Shown here piece by piece: positions 54,942-63,888 of a stretch of DNA of 64,000 nt. Source of the stretch: an uncultured Pseudoruegeria sp. (GTDB lineage: Bacteria; Pseudomonadota; Alphaproteobacteria; Rhodobacterales; Rhodobacteraceae); assembly GCA_947498155.1 (NCBI GenBank), contig CANMJD010000004.1, positions 1 through 64,000 on the forward strand, written 5' to 3'. Every line of letters starts with the position of its first letter. Within the stretch, counting starts at the first letter, position 1. The translations under genes and the position numbers were made by a program. Below the pieces are notes generated by a model. It saw nothing but the letters and a program-made list of their open reading frames with translations. It did not search any database and was not told where the DNA came from.

Positions 54942-55226
54942 TTAGATCGGATCGGAACCCTTGCGATAGGGACCAATCGCAGTGTTGGGTGGCGCGGCAC
55001 CAGAGCAAACGGGTTTGCCGTATTTGTCCAAACGCTGCGACAGATAACCTTCGGCACCATCATCGATAATCCAGTGGTCGCACCCGTTCGGATCAATCCA
55101 GATACCGGCTTCCAGTTTGGACAGATGACCCGAGTCGACGAACCGGTCGACGCCAAGATTTTGCTTGTCACAAGCGGACAATCCAGCCGCTGTGGCCAAC
55201 GCGAGGGTGATTTTAATGATTTTCAT
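54942..55226 (-). CDS. Small lipoprotein with WxDPxGCxHW module
   Basis: 94 residues. Lipobox GLSAC with Cys19. Residues 43-74 form a motif WIDPNGCDHWIIDDGAEGYL...GKPVC that is 18/32 identical to residues 42-73 of the adjacent OmpA-like protein. GGGAG lies 8 bases before ATG 55226. Two conserved Cys (49, 74) suggest a disulfide. Function unknown; the shared module and adjacency suggest interaction or common ligand. Confidence 0.85.
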   Translation of the reverse strand: MKIIKITLALATAAGLSACDKQNLGVDRFVDSGHLSKLEAGIWIDPNGCDHWIIDDGAEGYLSQRLDKYGKPVCSGAAPPNTAIGPYRKGSDPI

Positions 55227-55239
55227 ACTCTTTACTCCC

Positions 55240-55797
55240 TCAACGGATACACAGAACTTCGACGCGGCGATTTTCTTTACGCCCCGCTGCCGTGCTATTG
55301 GATGCTTTCGGCTGCCGTTCGCCATACCAGCGCACATCCGAAATGCGCACACCGGTGGACTGCGCCACAGAGGCAACAGATTTCGCGCGGCGTTCGGAAA
55401 GGCGCATGTTATATTCGTCGCTTGCGCGGCTATCCGTGTGACCGACGATCACATAGGACGTTGCCCCTGCCCCGCTGAAAAAGCTTGCAAGGCTCTTACG
55501 CCCACCGCTTGTCAAAGCACTTTTGTCCGTCGCGAACAGCGTATCAGTATTCATCACCGCACAGGTGTTGATCTGACGACAAACAGGGGTGCCATCGCGG
55601 CGCACATGCGGGCTCATGTAGCCCTCCCAGCCGTCATCCATAACCCAATGTTCACAGCCATCCGGATCAACCCAAATTGTTGGAACTGCTTTTTTTCCGG
55701 TAATGGTGCGGGCTTCCTGCGCTTGTACAGCGGCTCCGCCCAATGTCAGTGCCGCAGTGGCGGCCACGGCCCCCAGAACACCTGTCAGTCTGGACAT
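55240..55797 (-). CDS. OmpA-family protein with N-terminal WxDPxGCxHW module
   Basis: 185 residues. Signal peptide to about 27 (AVQAQ). Module WVDPDGCEHWVMDDGWEGYM...GTPVC (42-73), then an OmpA C-terminal peptidoglycan-binding domain about 90-185 with GHTDSRASDEYNMRLSERRA. Start ATG 55797 chosen over GTG 55827 for length and leader fit; the Shine-Dalgarno is weak. The gene is 13 bp before the lipoprotein gene, so an operon. Anchors to the cell wall. Confidence 0.88.
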   Translation of the reverse strand: MSRLTGVLGAVAATAALTLGGAAVQAQEARTITGKKAVPTIWVDPDGCEHWVMDDGWEGYMSPHVRRDGTPVCRQINTCAVMNTDTLFATDKSALTSGGRKSLASFFSGAGATSYVIVGHTDSRASDEYNMRLSERRAKSVASVAQSTGVRISDVRWYGERQPKASNSTAAGRKENRRVEVLCIR

Positions 55798-56048
55798 TTT
55801 CTCAAACACTTCACTCGTCCTTTGCACATTTAATTCGCGTCACCAGCAACGATTTAGTCGGCCAGCGCATCATTTCTCTTAACTGAGATCAACATAGCAA
55901 AGTTTATGTACAGCTGAGAAATGTTTTGCTTAATCAGCTATGAATACCGCAACAATCGCCAAAGAAGCGGCGTATTGTCTACCGTTTTTCGCAACAATAG
56001 TGGGCAGCGGCCCCTATTCGTTCACAAGTCGGAAATCACAAGGGTGCA

Positions 56049-57368
56049 TCATGCAAGCTCACCGCCCAGCGAATTTGATTCGCTGTAGGTGATTCTCACA
56101 GGGTGAATTTCCCCACGAGAGACATTTGGCGCAACGGCATGAACAGCATGAAGGTATTCTGATTTTCCAACCATTTGGCCCTCCAGCCGTCCCGGTTTTT
56201 CAAACAACACCTTAACCGTTTTACCGATCATCGACTCCTGCACCGCCCGTTGCTGCTGGGTCAGGAGTCCCTGCAGCTTATGCAATCGATTTGAGGCAAG
56301 ATCATTGTCGATTTGTGGCTTTTCTGAGGCAGGTGTGCCCGGACGGGTCGAATATTTGAAAGAATAGGCCTGCCCGTAGTTCACCTCGCGCACCAAAGAC
56401 ATTGTATCTTCAAAGTCCTGATCGGTTTCACCGGGGAAGCCGACGATAAAATCACCGGACAACAGAATATCGGGCCGCACGGCGCGGATACGCTCGATCA
56501 GGCGAATATATTGCTCGGCGGTATGTTTGCGGTTCATCGCCTTCAAAATGTTGTCCGAGCCAGACTGAACCGGCAAATGCAGATAGGGCATCAGCTTGTC
56601 ACATTCCCCATGGGCTGCAATCAGCGCGTCGTCCATGTCGTTGGGGTGCGAGGTGGTAAACCGGATGCGTTCCAGCCCGTCGATATCATTCAGCGCCCAG
56701 ATCAAACGCGACAGCGTCCAGTCACCGCCGTCGCTTGCCCCGTGATAGGCGTTCACATTCTGACCCAGCAGGGTAATCTCGCGCACGCCGCGCTCTACCA
56801 GATCGCGGGCTTCGGTCAAAATCCGGTCGACCGGTCGGCTGACTTCTGCCCCCCGTGTATAGGGCACCACACAAAATGCACAGAATTTGTCGCAGCCTTC
56901 CTGAACCGTCAAAAACGCTGTCGGCCCCCGTGTCGGTTTAGGCCGTTTCGGCAGGTGGTCAAACTTGTCCTCTTCGGGGAAATCGGTGTCCAGCGCCTTT
57001 TCACCGGCGCGGGTCTTGGCCTCCATCGCGGGCAAACGGTGATAACTTTGGGGCCCAACCACAAGGTCAACCATCGGCTGACGCCGCATGATTTCCGCCC
57101 CTTCAGCCTGCGCCACACAGCCCGCCACACCAATTTTAAGATCCGGGTTTCCCTGCTTTAAACCCTTGAAACGCCCCAGTTCCGAATAAATCTTCTCTGC
57201 CGCTTTTTCACGGATGTGACAGGTGTTCAGCAAGATCATATCCGCATCTTCTGGCGCATTGGTCGTTTCATACCCAGAGGTGCCCAGCGCTTCGGCCATG
57301 CGTTCGCTGTCGTAGACATTCATCTGACAGCCATAAGTCTTGATAAACAGTTTCTTTGGATCGGACAT
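56049..57368 (-). CDS. miaB: tRNA-2-methylthio-N6-dimethylallyladenosine synthase
   Basis: 439 residues. N-terminal UPF0004 with [14 protein letters not shown] and two more Cys, radical SAM motif [17 protein letters not shown]-terminal TRAM domain. Adds the methylthio group to i6A37 of tRNA. ATG 57368 chosen; a longer frame to 57446 is not supported. Confidence 0.97.
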   Translation of the reverse strand: MSDPKKLFIKTYGCQMNVYDSERMAEALGTSGYETTNAPEDADMILLNTCHIREKAAEKIYSELGRFKGLKQGNPDLKIGVAGCVAQAEGAEIMRRQPMVDLVVGPQSYHRLPAMEAKTRAGEKALDTDFPEEDKFDHLPKRPKPTRGPTAFLTVQEGCDKFCAFCVVPYTRGAEVSRPVDRILTEARDLVERGVREITLLGQNVNAYHGASDGGDWTLSRLIWALNDIDGLERIRFTTSHPNDMDDALIAAHGECDKLMPYLHLPVQSGSDNILKAMNRKHTAEQYIRLIERIRAVRPDILLSGDFIVGFPGETDQDFEDTMSLVREVNYGQAYSFKYSTRPGTPASEKPQIDNDLASNRLHKLQGLLTQQQRAVQESMIGKTVKVLFEKPGRLEGQMVGKSEYLHAVHAVAPNVSRGEIHPVRITYSESNSLGGELA

Positions 57369-57500
57369 GGGACTAACCTTGGCACGGGAGGGTTCAGCCC
57401 GCGTCCCTATAGAAAATTCGCCCCATCTGCAACGCTTGCAATACACTTCGAATTAACCGACTTTGCGCTTAATACGTCTCGTCCCAAGAACAGAGCTCCG

Positions 57501-58367
57501 ATGTTTTACTCCTCCCTTCCCGATTTTCTGAGCAGCGGCCAGTCCGCTTTGGCCAAAGGGCCGATTGCGATGATCATGATCGAGGATCTTTCAGAGGTGG
57601 AATCAACCCTGCGCCACCATCTGAAGATCGGCTTTGAGCGTATACTGGTCTTTGCCCCGCCGGAATTGACCCTACCCGAGGATCTGCAAGCCCAGATTCA
57701 CCGCATTGAATATAATGTGCACGCCGAGCAGGCCGTGGAAAACGCCGTGAACGCGATCATCAAGGCCGCCCCTGGTATCTGGATGTATTACTGCTTTAAC
57801 GCCGAATATCTGTTTTACCCCTTTGCCGAAACACGGTCGATCGCAGAGCTTCTGGCGTTCCACACCGAAGAGCGGCGCGATGCGATGCTGACCTATGTGG
57901 TTGACCTCTATGCCAGCGATCTGAGCGATCATCCCGATGCCGTCTCACTTGAGACCGCGCAAATCGACCACTCGGGCTATTATGCCCTTGGCCGGTTTCG
58001 TGGCCGCGAGAATGAGCCGATGGAACGTCAGCTCGATTTTTATGGCGGGCTACGCTGGCGCTTTGAAGAGCACGTCCCGTTTGAGCGGCGGCGGATCGAC
58101 CGGATTGCCCTGTTCAAAGCCGCGCCCGGTCTGCAATTGCGCGAAGATCACACCTTTACCGACGAAGAATACAACACCTATGCCTGCCCGTGGCACCATA
58201 ATCTGACCGCTGCGGTTTGTTCGTTCAGAACCGCCAAGGCCCTGCGCAACAATCCCGGCTCGCGGTACGAAATTCACAATTTCCGCTGGCGCAATTCCAC
58301 CCCCTTTGACTGGCACAGCCAGCAGTTGATGGATTTGGGGCTGATGGAACCGGGGCAGTGGTTCTGA
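57501..58367 (+). CDS. Glycosyltransferase family 2-like protein, degenerate
   Basis: 288 residues. AMIMIEDLSEVESTLRHHLKIGFERILVFAP resembles the Glyco_tranf_2_4 opening in which a response-like HLKIGF region leads the fold, and WMYYCFNAEYLFYPF stands where DxDEF would be. The usual Asp residues are replaced (NAE), so activity is doubtful. No signal peptide. Isolated gene, divergent from miaB across 132 bp. Confidence 0.6.
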   Translation: MFYSSLPDFLSSGQSALAKGPIAMIMIEDLSEVESTLRHHLKIGFERILVFAPPELTLPEDLQAQIHRIEYNVHAEQAVENAVNAIIKAAPGIWMYYCFNAEYLFYPFAETRSIAELLAFHTEERRDAMLTYVVDLYASDLSDHPDAVSLETAQIDHSGYYALGRFRGRENEPMERQLDFYGGLRWRFEEHVPFERRRIDRIALFKAAPGLQLREDHTFTDEEYNTYACPWHHNLTAAVCSFRTAKALRNNPGSRYEIHNFRWRNSTPFDWHSQQLMDLGLMEPGQWF

Positions 58368-58381
58368 TCCGTCCCACAGGA

Positions 58382-58870
58382 CTAGGCACGCAGTCTGGAC
58401 CGGATGTATTTTGATGCGGAGCGGAAATGGCTCGGCCCTGCGGCTTCTGCCCAGCGCCCCGGCGTCCAGGCATTGTTCGCCCCCTGCATCGGACCGCCAT
58501 ACAGGGCCGCGTCTGAATGGCTGTCGATAAAGCTCTTTAGCCTGTCATGGGCCTGCGTTAGCATTTGCTGCGCCTCAGGCCAGGTCATATCGGCCTGCTG
58601 TGCCCGCAGATCCGCGTTGTAGCGTTTCAGGTCATTCCATTTATACCCTTCGGCTGGAAAAAAGACCTTTTTGCCGGCTAGCCCGTCCGCATACCACCCC
58701 AGAAAAAGGTCGATCCAATGGGCACGATGTCCGACGACATCCTTTATTGATGTATCATCCGCATCCTTGTTAAGCGCCACAGCATCCGCCAGCCCGTCCA
58801 TCAGGCGGCTTAGCTTTGTGAACTCTTTTTGCGTCACGATTTTCAGATCGGTTTTGGTTTTTGCCACCAT
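58382..58870 (-). CDS. ClbS/DfsB family four-helix protein
   Basis: 162 residues, four-helix DinB-like fold. VGHRAHWIDLFLGWYADGLAG and FFPAEGYKWNDLKRYN are the family blocks. Relatives protect against damaging compounds (ClbS binds colibactin) or have other hydrolase roles. ATG 58870 follows AAGGAGATTGCG. Convergent to the preceding gene with a 14-bp gap, alone on its strand. Confidence 0.88.
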   Translation of the reverse strand: MVAKTKTDLKIVTQKEFTKLSRLMDGLADAVALNKDADDTSIKDVVGHRAHWIDLFLGWYADGLAGKKVFFPAEGYKWNDLKRYNADLRAQQADMTWPEAQQMLTQAHDRLKSFIDSHSDAALYGGPMQGANNAWTPGRWAEAAGPSHFRSASKYIRSRLRA

Positions 58871-58975
58871 CGCAATCTCCTTTTCTTCGCAGTAGGAGGG
58901 CCAACCCCGCGCCACATTGATATGGCTCAAAATCAGCGCAATCTTTTCCCGGCATCTGCGCGGCCTGTGGCCGCC

Positions 58976-59908
58976 TTAAGCCACCAGTCGCAAATCCTGA
59001 TGCGGGATTACCCGCGTTCCGTCATAGGCCGACAGGCCTTCGTAAATGGCATTAATCACAACGCGCATACTTTGCGTCACCGCATGGCGGTGGGGATACA
59101 CAAGATAGATGTCCTTTGGTTCCACGACATAGTCGGGCAACATGACTTCGAGTTGACCGCTTTCGATATCGTCAGCCACCAGAACACGCGGCAAGCGGGC
59201 AAACCCCAATCCGCCGACCAAAGCGCTCATCAGGTGGGAGGGCGTATCGACGATCAGCTTTGTGACCAGTTCAATTTCGGCGTCCTGCCCGTCTTTGCGC
59301 ACCGTATGAAAGCCATGAATCCGATGGTCCGCATATTGCACAAAGGAATGTTTGGCAAAATCCGCGTGATGGTTCGGACGCCCGAAACGATCCAGATAGG
59401 ACGGTGCCGCCACCAGTACTGTCTCGAACTGACCGATCTTTCGCACAATTGCATCTGCTGTGCCAATATCGCCGGTGCGTAGGGCCAGATCGTAACCATC
59501 CTTAGCCACGTCAACGAGGCGATCCTCTACTTTCACAATCAAATTCAGGTCCGGATAGGCACCATGGAGCTTTTGCAGCGCCTGCCCCACAGAGTTTTCG
59601 CCCATGATTTTACTGACGCTGATGCGGAATTCCCCGCCAGCCTTAGTAGCCAAAGCGGCGACATCTGCTCGCATCCGCCCATGAGCTGCCAGCATATCAA
59701 CCGCGTGGCGCGCCACGATGCTGCCCGCACGAGTGGCAGAGGTGCCTCGGGCAGAGCGTTGCAAAAGCACTGTGCCAAAATCCGCCTCAAGGGCGGCCAT
59801 TTGCTGGCTGATGGCAGGCTGGGTTAACCCGCGCACCCGCGCTGCCGCGCTTAGGGATCCGCGGTCCAAGACTTCTAAAAAGCTTTGTAAATACCCTAAG
59901 CGATCCAT
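58976..59908 (-). CDS. LysR-type transcriptional regulator
   Basis: 310 residues. Winged HTH (GSLSAAARVRGLTQPAISQQMAALE) and a type-2 periplasmic-binding-like ligand domain. Divergent from the MBL-hydrolase gene across a 119-bp gap carrying an LTTR box, so it probably controls that gene and itself. Effector not predictable. Confidence 0.94.
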   Translation of the reverse strand: MDRLGYLQSFLEVLDRGSLSAAARVRGLTQPAISQQMAALEADFGTVLLQRSARGTSATRAGSIVARHAVDMLAAHGRMRADVAALATKAGGEFRISVSKIMGENSVGQALQKLHGAYPDLNLIVKVEDRLVDVAKDGYDLALRTGDIGTADAIVRKIGQFETVLVAAPSYLDRFGRPNHHADFAKHSFVQYADHRIHGFHTVRKDGQDAEIELVTKLIVDTPSHLMSALVGGLGFARLPRVLVADDIESGQLEVMLPDYVVEPKDIYLVYPHRHAVTQSMRVVINAIYEGLSAYDGTRVIPHQDLRLVA

Positions 59909-59926
59909 ACCACCCTCTAAGATTTA

Positions 59927-59943
59927 CTTATACCCGACATAAG
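59927..59943. promoter_or_regulatory. LTTR box between LysR and MBL genes
   Basis: CTTAT-acccgac-ATAAG is an inverted repeat fitting the T-N11-A rule for LysR-type regulators; 19 bp upstream of the LysR start. Confidence 0.6.
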
Positions 59944-60027
59944 GTGGCACATGCTGGCGACCCCAATTATTGCAGTATACTTACGTCATCGAGCCAAATA
60001 ATCAACATAGAGGTATAGGTATTACTT

Positions 60028-61002
60028 ATGAAACTTAATCGCAGACATTTTCTGGCACTTAGCGGCAGCGCAACTTTGGCGACGCCCTTCCTTGGCCAGC
60101 CTTCACGCCTTTTCGCCCAAGAAAACCAACTGCCCGCCGGGGTGATGCCCGCCTTTTCCAAACGTCGGGTGGGAACGGCGACGATCACCGTGCTTCTGGA
60201 TGGGACCATTGATGTGGGCCCCGAAATGATCCCCGGCTTTGATCAGCAAAAAGCCGATAACACCCTTGAACGCCAACACCTGCTCGCCTTTGAAGGCACC
60301 CGCCCGCTGCCGGTTTTGGGGCATATCATCGACACAGGATCGCAAAAGATCGCGATTGATACAGGGACGCTAGCGGGCTTTTCGCCCAAGACGGGCGGCT
60401 ATCATGCAGCACTTGTGCAGGCGGGCATTGATCCGGCAGAGATCGACACGGTCTTGATAACCCATCTGCATCCCGACCACATCGGCGGGCTTAGCAACGG
60501 CCCCACCCGGCTGTTTCCAAACGCCGAAATTGTCGTGCATGCCACCGAATGGGATTTCTGGCATGGCGCGGCAGCGGATGCGCTACCGGAACAGGTGCAA
60601 CCCTTTGTTAAAATCGCCCGTGATTTCACCGCTCCTTACAAAGATCGTCTGCGCACTTTTACCGGCGGGACAGAAGTCCTTTCCGGCATTCAGGCGGTTG
60701 ATCTGCCCGGCCATACCCCGGGACATAGCGGGTTTCACCTGAGTGTTGAGGGCGAGGATCTGCTGTTTTGGGGGGATACGATCCACCTGCCCCGGTTGCA
60801 GTTTGATAATCCGGACTGGCTGGTTGCGTTTGACATGGACCCCGCCCAAACCGCCGCAACGCGCAAGCGCCTGCTGGATATGGCGGCCGCCGACGGACTG
60901 CAAGTCACCGGTGCGCATCTGGAATTTCCGGGCTTTGGCTATGTTGACAAAACCACCCGTGGATTTGAATTCGTTCCTTCGGCCTATGATTATTCCCTGT
61001 AA
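60028..61002 (+). CDS. Tat-exported MBL-fold hydrolase
   Basis: 324 residues. Twin-arginine signal NRRHFLALSGSA at the start. Metallo-beta-lactamase metal motif HLHPDHIGG with His146, His148, Asp150, His151; later metal ligands in DLPGHTPGHSGFHL and WGDTIHLP. Related to parathion hydrolase/AHL-lactonase-like exported MBL proteins. Could hydrolyse a lactone or ester in the periplasm. Under LysR control by position. Confidence 0.9.
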   Translation: MKLNRRHFLALSGSATLATPFLGQPSRLFAQENQLPAGVMPAFSKRRVGTATITVLLDGTIDVGPEMIPGFDQQKADNTLERQHLLAFEGTRPLPVLGHIIDTGSQKIAIDTGTLAGFSPKTGGYHAALVQAGIDPAEIDTVLITHLHPDHIGGLSNGPTRLFPNAEIVVHATEWDFWHGAAADALPEQVQPFVKIARDFTAPYKDRLRTFTGGTEVLSGIQAVDLPGHTPGHSGFHLSVEGEDLLFWGDTIHLPRLQFDNPDWLVAFDMDPAQTAATRKRLLDMAAADGLQVTGAHLEFPGFGYVDKTTRGFEFVPSAYDYSL

Positions 61003-61047
61003 ATCAAAGTACTTACCCGGGGTTATCCGGGTAAGTGCCCCCGCCTG

Positions 61048-61608
61048 TCAGGAAACGGGCAGAAGCTGCGCAAGAAGGCTGCTTAGGGCCTGCCCGCTAT
61101 CCACCAATCCGTCATGAGAAAGGGTTTCAAGCCCGATCAACGCTCCATACAGAATTGCGGCATTGGTCGCACAGGCCTCTTGTTGCAAACCGCATTCGGA
61201 CAGTCGGTCCCGCAGGTAGCTCAGGCGCAAAGCATCCACTTCTGCGACCATACCGGCCGCTCGCGCATCATAGCGCCCCCAATCCCGAATCGCCGCCTCA
61301 ACGATGCGACCGCCGTAGGATTGGCTTTCCGATCCGGTTGCGCGTTCGATCAGCGCAAAGAGCTTTTCCTTCGGCGGCAGTTGGCTGTCTTCCAAATCTG
61401 AAATCGTGCGCTCGGTAGCACGCTGCTTCCATGCCTCCAGCATTTGCCGTTTCAGATCATCTACGGTTTTAAAATGCCAATAGAACGACCCTTTGCTGAC
61501 CTGCAGTTCCTTGGCAATTCTCTCTGCCCGAATGGCCTGAGGCCCGCCTTCGCACAAAGCGCGAAAGCCTGCTTTTATCCAGTCCAGAGGCGTCAGGTTT
61601 TCTTTCAT
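61048..61608 (-). CDS. TetR family transcriptional regulator
   Basis: 186 residues from ATG 61608. N-terminal HTH RIAKELQVSKGSFYWHFKTVDDL, C-terminal ligand domain. A longer frame starting at 61656 would run across both operators, so is less likely. Divergent from the 4-TM gene; two palindromes lie in between. Confidence 0.92.
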   Translation of the reverse strand: MKENLTPLDWIKAGFRALCEGGPQAIRAERIAKELQVSKGSFYWHFKTVDDLKRQMLEAWKQRATERTISDLEDSQLPPKEKLFALIERATGSESQSYGGRIVEAAIRDWGRYDARAAGMVAEVDALRLSYLRDRLSECGLQQEACATNAAILYGALIGLETLSHDGLVDSGQALSSLLAQLLPVS

Positions 61609-61617
61609 CCACAAGCC

Positions 61618-61631
61618 ATACGGTACCGTAT
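61618..61631. promoter_or_regulatory. TetR operator 1
   Basis: ATACGGTACCGTAT, a perfect 14-bp palindrome 9 bp upstream of the TetR start. Confidence 0.75.
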
Positions 61632-61654
61632 TGACAGGCGCAAGAATTTCCACC

Positions 61655-61668
61655 ATACGGTGCCGTAT
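61655..61668. promoter_or_regulatory. TetR operator 2
   Basis: ATACGGTGCCGTAT, same core with one centre mismatch, 37 bp from operator 1 (start to start) and 18 bp before the 4-TM gene start. Confidence 0.75.
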
Positions 61669-61686
61669 GTTGATCGGAGATATTTG

Positions 61687-62085
61687 ATGACAAATAGGTT
61701 TTTAATCGTCGCCGGGGTTTTATCACTCGGCCTGACTGGCATTCATGTGATCGGCGGCGGTCAGGACGTCCATGTTCCGCTGTTGCAAAGTAACGCTGAT
61801 GATGTGGTCAAAGGCTTTGCCTCTGTTGTCTGGCATGGGGTCACGGCGGCCTTACTGATCTGTAGCGTGATGCTCTTGGTGGCGGCGACAAACGACAGGC
61901 TCCGCGTGGGATATACCGCTGTGGTTCTGGCGTTTTATCTGGCATTCGCCGGTCTCTTTCTGGGCTACGGTATGCTGCGGTTTGGCTCTGTCTTGCTGAT
62001 GCCACCCTGGATCGGATTTCTTATCATTTCAGCTGTCGCAGCCATGGGGCTGTGGTTTTCACCCCGTTCAAAACCCTTAGCATAA
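61687..62085 (+). CDS. Small four-TM membrane protein of unknown function
   Basis: 132 residues with four membrane segments (FLIVAGVLSLGLTGIHVIGG; VVWHGVTAALLICSVMLLVAA; VLAFYLAFAGLFLGYGML; IGFLIISAVAAMGLWF). GGAGA precedes ATG 61687. First gene of a probable TetR-repressed operon of three. No named family recognised. Confidence 0.75.
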   Translation: MTNRFLIVAGVLSLGLTGIHVIGGGQDVHVPLLQSNADDVVKGFASVVWHGVTAALLICSVMLLVAATNDRLRVGYTAVVLAFYLAFAGLFLGYGMLRFGSVLLMPPWIGFLIISAVAAMGLWFSPRSKPLA

Positions 62086-62099
62086 AGGCGTGCACAAAG

Positions 62100-62642
62100 A
62101 TGTTTTCGATCAAATCCAGCCCTCTCCCCGAGGGCGCTTTTTTGCAAAATGAAATCACCGACCCAGAGGTCTATGCCGATTGTTTTTATGCGGACCTGCC
62201 ACGCAGGGTGACACTGCAACAATATATCCGCGCCTACTTTGATGCTCCGGTCTTTCGGGCAGAACGGGTCATCTTAAAGCACGCCCTGTCCAGCCCCTCT
62301 ACGACCGAGGATGTTCACAACCTTGCGAAAGGCACCGGCACGTCCCTTGCCGCTTGGCACATGACACACCGCGATAATGAGCAAATCCTGCTGGCCATTC
62401 CCAAAGGGCCTGTGCGGACGTGGCTCATGGTGACAAAACACCCCTCTAAGACCGGACACAGCCGGTTGTATTTCGGCACTGCTCTGGTCCCCCCAAGCAA
62501 TCCCCGAAAATCACAACTGAAAATCCCGCCCGTTTATCGCTTTTTTATCGGTCCCCACCGTCTATATTCGCGATTATTGCTCTCCCAAGCGATCCGCGCT
62601 CTTCGAACTGCCCCCGAAGACAGGCTGTCGCTGTCTATTTGA
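62100..62642 (+). CDS. Hypothetical protein
   Basis: 180 residues, no signal peptide or clear membrane segment. Contains FRAERVILKHALSSPSTTEDV and MTHRDNEQILLAIP, and a C-terminal basic FFIGPHRLYSRLLLSQAIRALR. No known family recognised with confidence. 14 bp after the 4-TM gene, in the TetR-linked operon. ATG 62100; an in-frame start at 62052 overlaps the previous gene. Confidence 0.7.
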   Translation: MFSIKSSPLPEGAFLQNEITDPEVYADCFYADLPRRVTLQQYIRAYFDAPVFRAERVILKHALSSPSTTEDVHNLAKGTGTSLAAWHMTHRDNEQILLAIPKGPVRTWLMVTKHPSKTGHSRLYFGTALVPPSNPRKSQLKIPPVYRFFIGPHRLYSRLLLSQAIRALRTAPEDRLSLSI

Positions 62643-62665
62643 AAATATATGCAGGATGAGATCAG

Positions 62666-63181
62666 ATGATCCTTAAGAAAATCGCCGGAAAATTCATTTC
62701 AAAGGCCGAAGTAAAGGTGGGCGCCCCCTTGGACTATGTGCATGTTATCGCCGAAACAGACCTTTCGCTTCTGGCGCGGTATAACAAGCTGTTCGGCTTT
62801 CTGGACCCGAATAAAAAGGCCCCAGCCCTTGCCTATCACACCGCGCGACTGCGCGGGGCGCGGGCGGCTGATTGCGGGACCTGCGTTCAGATCGAAAGCA
62901 ATCTTGCCACGCAGGCGGGCATTGCGCCGGAGATCGTCAAAAACATCATCCGCGCGGATTATGACAGCCTGCCAGCGGAAATCATCGCCGTTGCAAAGCT
63001 GGCCGATGCGGTTGTTGGACAACGTATGGACGCCGCAGAACACCGCGAAAAGGTTGTCGAGGCCTTCGGTCAGGCGGGTCTGATTGAACTAAGCTATGCG
63101 ATGAACGGCGCGGCCCTGTTGCCCGGCATCAAACGGTCCATGGGGTATGCGACCTCCTGCGATCTAAGCCTGATCGCCTAG
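62666..63181 (+). CDS. Carboxymuconolactone decarboxylase/AhpD-like protein
   Basis: 171 residues. CxxC at Cys70 and Cys73 (ADCGTCVQIE) in an all-alpha AhpD-like fold, but the usual His four residues after the second Cys is Glu77, so alkylhydroperoxidase chemistry may be altered. AGGATGAG precedes the ATG. Last gene of the TetR-linked group. Confidence 0.82.
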   Translation: MILKKIAGKFISKAEVKVGAPLDYVHVIAETDLSLLARYNKLFGFLDPNKKAPALAYHTARLRGARAADCGTCVQIESNLATQAGIAPEIVKNIIRADYDSLPAEIIAVAKLADAVVGQRMDAAEHREKVVEAFGQAGLIELSYAMNGAALLPGIKRSMGYATSCDLSLIA

Positions 63182-63350
63182 AGCCAGTGGGAATTCGCCG
63201 CACGTCACGCAGGGGCTAAACCGGCCCTGCGCAGCGATGCGCGCGCCACTCTTTACATCCAGCCCGCAATCTGTAGCTTATTGCCACCTCATTTGAGCAC
63301 CTGCCAAGGTGGCAGCCTCACTCATTCACCCAAACCCTACAGGATTCTTG

Positions 63351-63779
63351 ATGACCGAAATCAAATCGGGCGACACCGTTCGCATTCACTACACCGGCAC
63401 ACTAGACGACGGCACTGTATTTGACTCTTCCGAAGGCCGCGAGCCGCTGGAATTCCAGGTTGGCTCTGGTCAGATCATTCCCGGCCTCGACCAAGCGCTT
63501 CCCGGCATGACCGCAGGCGAAAAGAAAATCGTTAACATCGCGCCCGAAGATGCCTATGGTCCGGTTTACGAAGAAGCCCGCCAATCCGTACCGCGCACAC
63601 AAATTCCGGCTGAAATCCCGCTCGAAGTTGGTATCCAACTGCAGATGCAAACACCGGATGGCCGCGCCATGCCCGTGACCGTGGTCGAGATTTCGGATGA
63701 CTCCGTCCTGCTTGACGCCAACCACGCCCTTGCCGGTAAAGCCCTGACTTTTGATTTCGAGATCGTCGCGATCAACTAA
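63351..63779 (+). CDS. FKBP-type peptidyl-prolyl isomerase, SlyD-like
   Basis: 142 residues. FKBP core VRIHYTGTLDDGTVFDSSEGREPLEF, IIPGLDQALPGMTAGEKK, with an inserted IF-like flap (about 70-120) as in SlyD. No His-rich metal tail. Prolyl isomerase and chaperone. ATG 63351 follows AGGA. Own terminator. Confidence 0.92.
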   Translation: MTEIKSGDTVRIHYTGTLDDGTVFDSSEGREPLEFQVGSGQIIPGLDQALPGMTAGEKKIVNIAPEDAYGPVYEEARQSVPRTQIPAEIPLEVGIQLQMQTPDGRAMPVTVVEISDDSVLLDANHALAGKALTFDFEIVAIN

Positions 63780-63791
63780 AAACCTCTTACG

Positions 63792-63825
63792 AAAGCGCGC
63801 CCGGATTTCTTTAGGTGCGCTTTTT
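63792..63825 (+). terminator. Terminator of FKBP gene
   Basis: AAAGCGC (63792-63798) pairs with GCGCTTT (63817-63823), followed by TTTTT. Confidence 0.8.
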
Positions 63826-63888
63826 CATCTCGGTGTCGGGCAGCCCGCGTGATAGGCTAGTCCTGCATGGACCGGGAGTAATAATCTA

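Noticed and set aside
55828-56048. Promoter of the OmpA/lipoprotein operon in the AT-rich gap
   Set aside because: Several weak -10-like boxes (for example TATGTT) are present, but none has a convincing -35 at proper spacing.
63182-63350. GC-rich hairpin (GCAGGG/CCCTGC) and CTGCC/GGCAG repeat before FKBP
   Set aside because: No U-tract or conserved motif; I see nothing that assigns a function to it.
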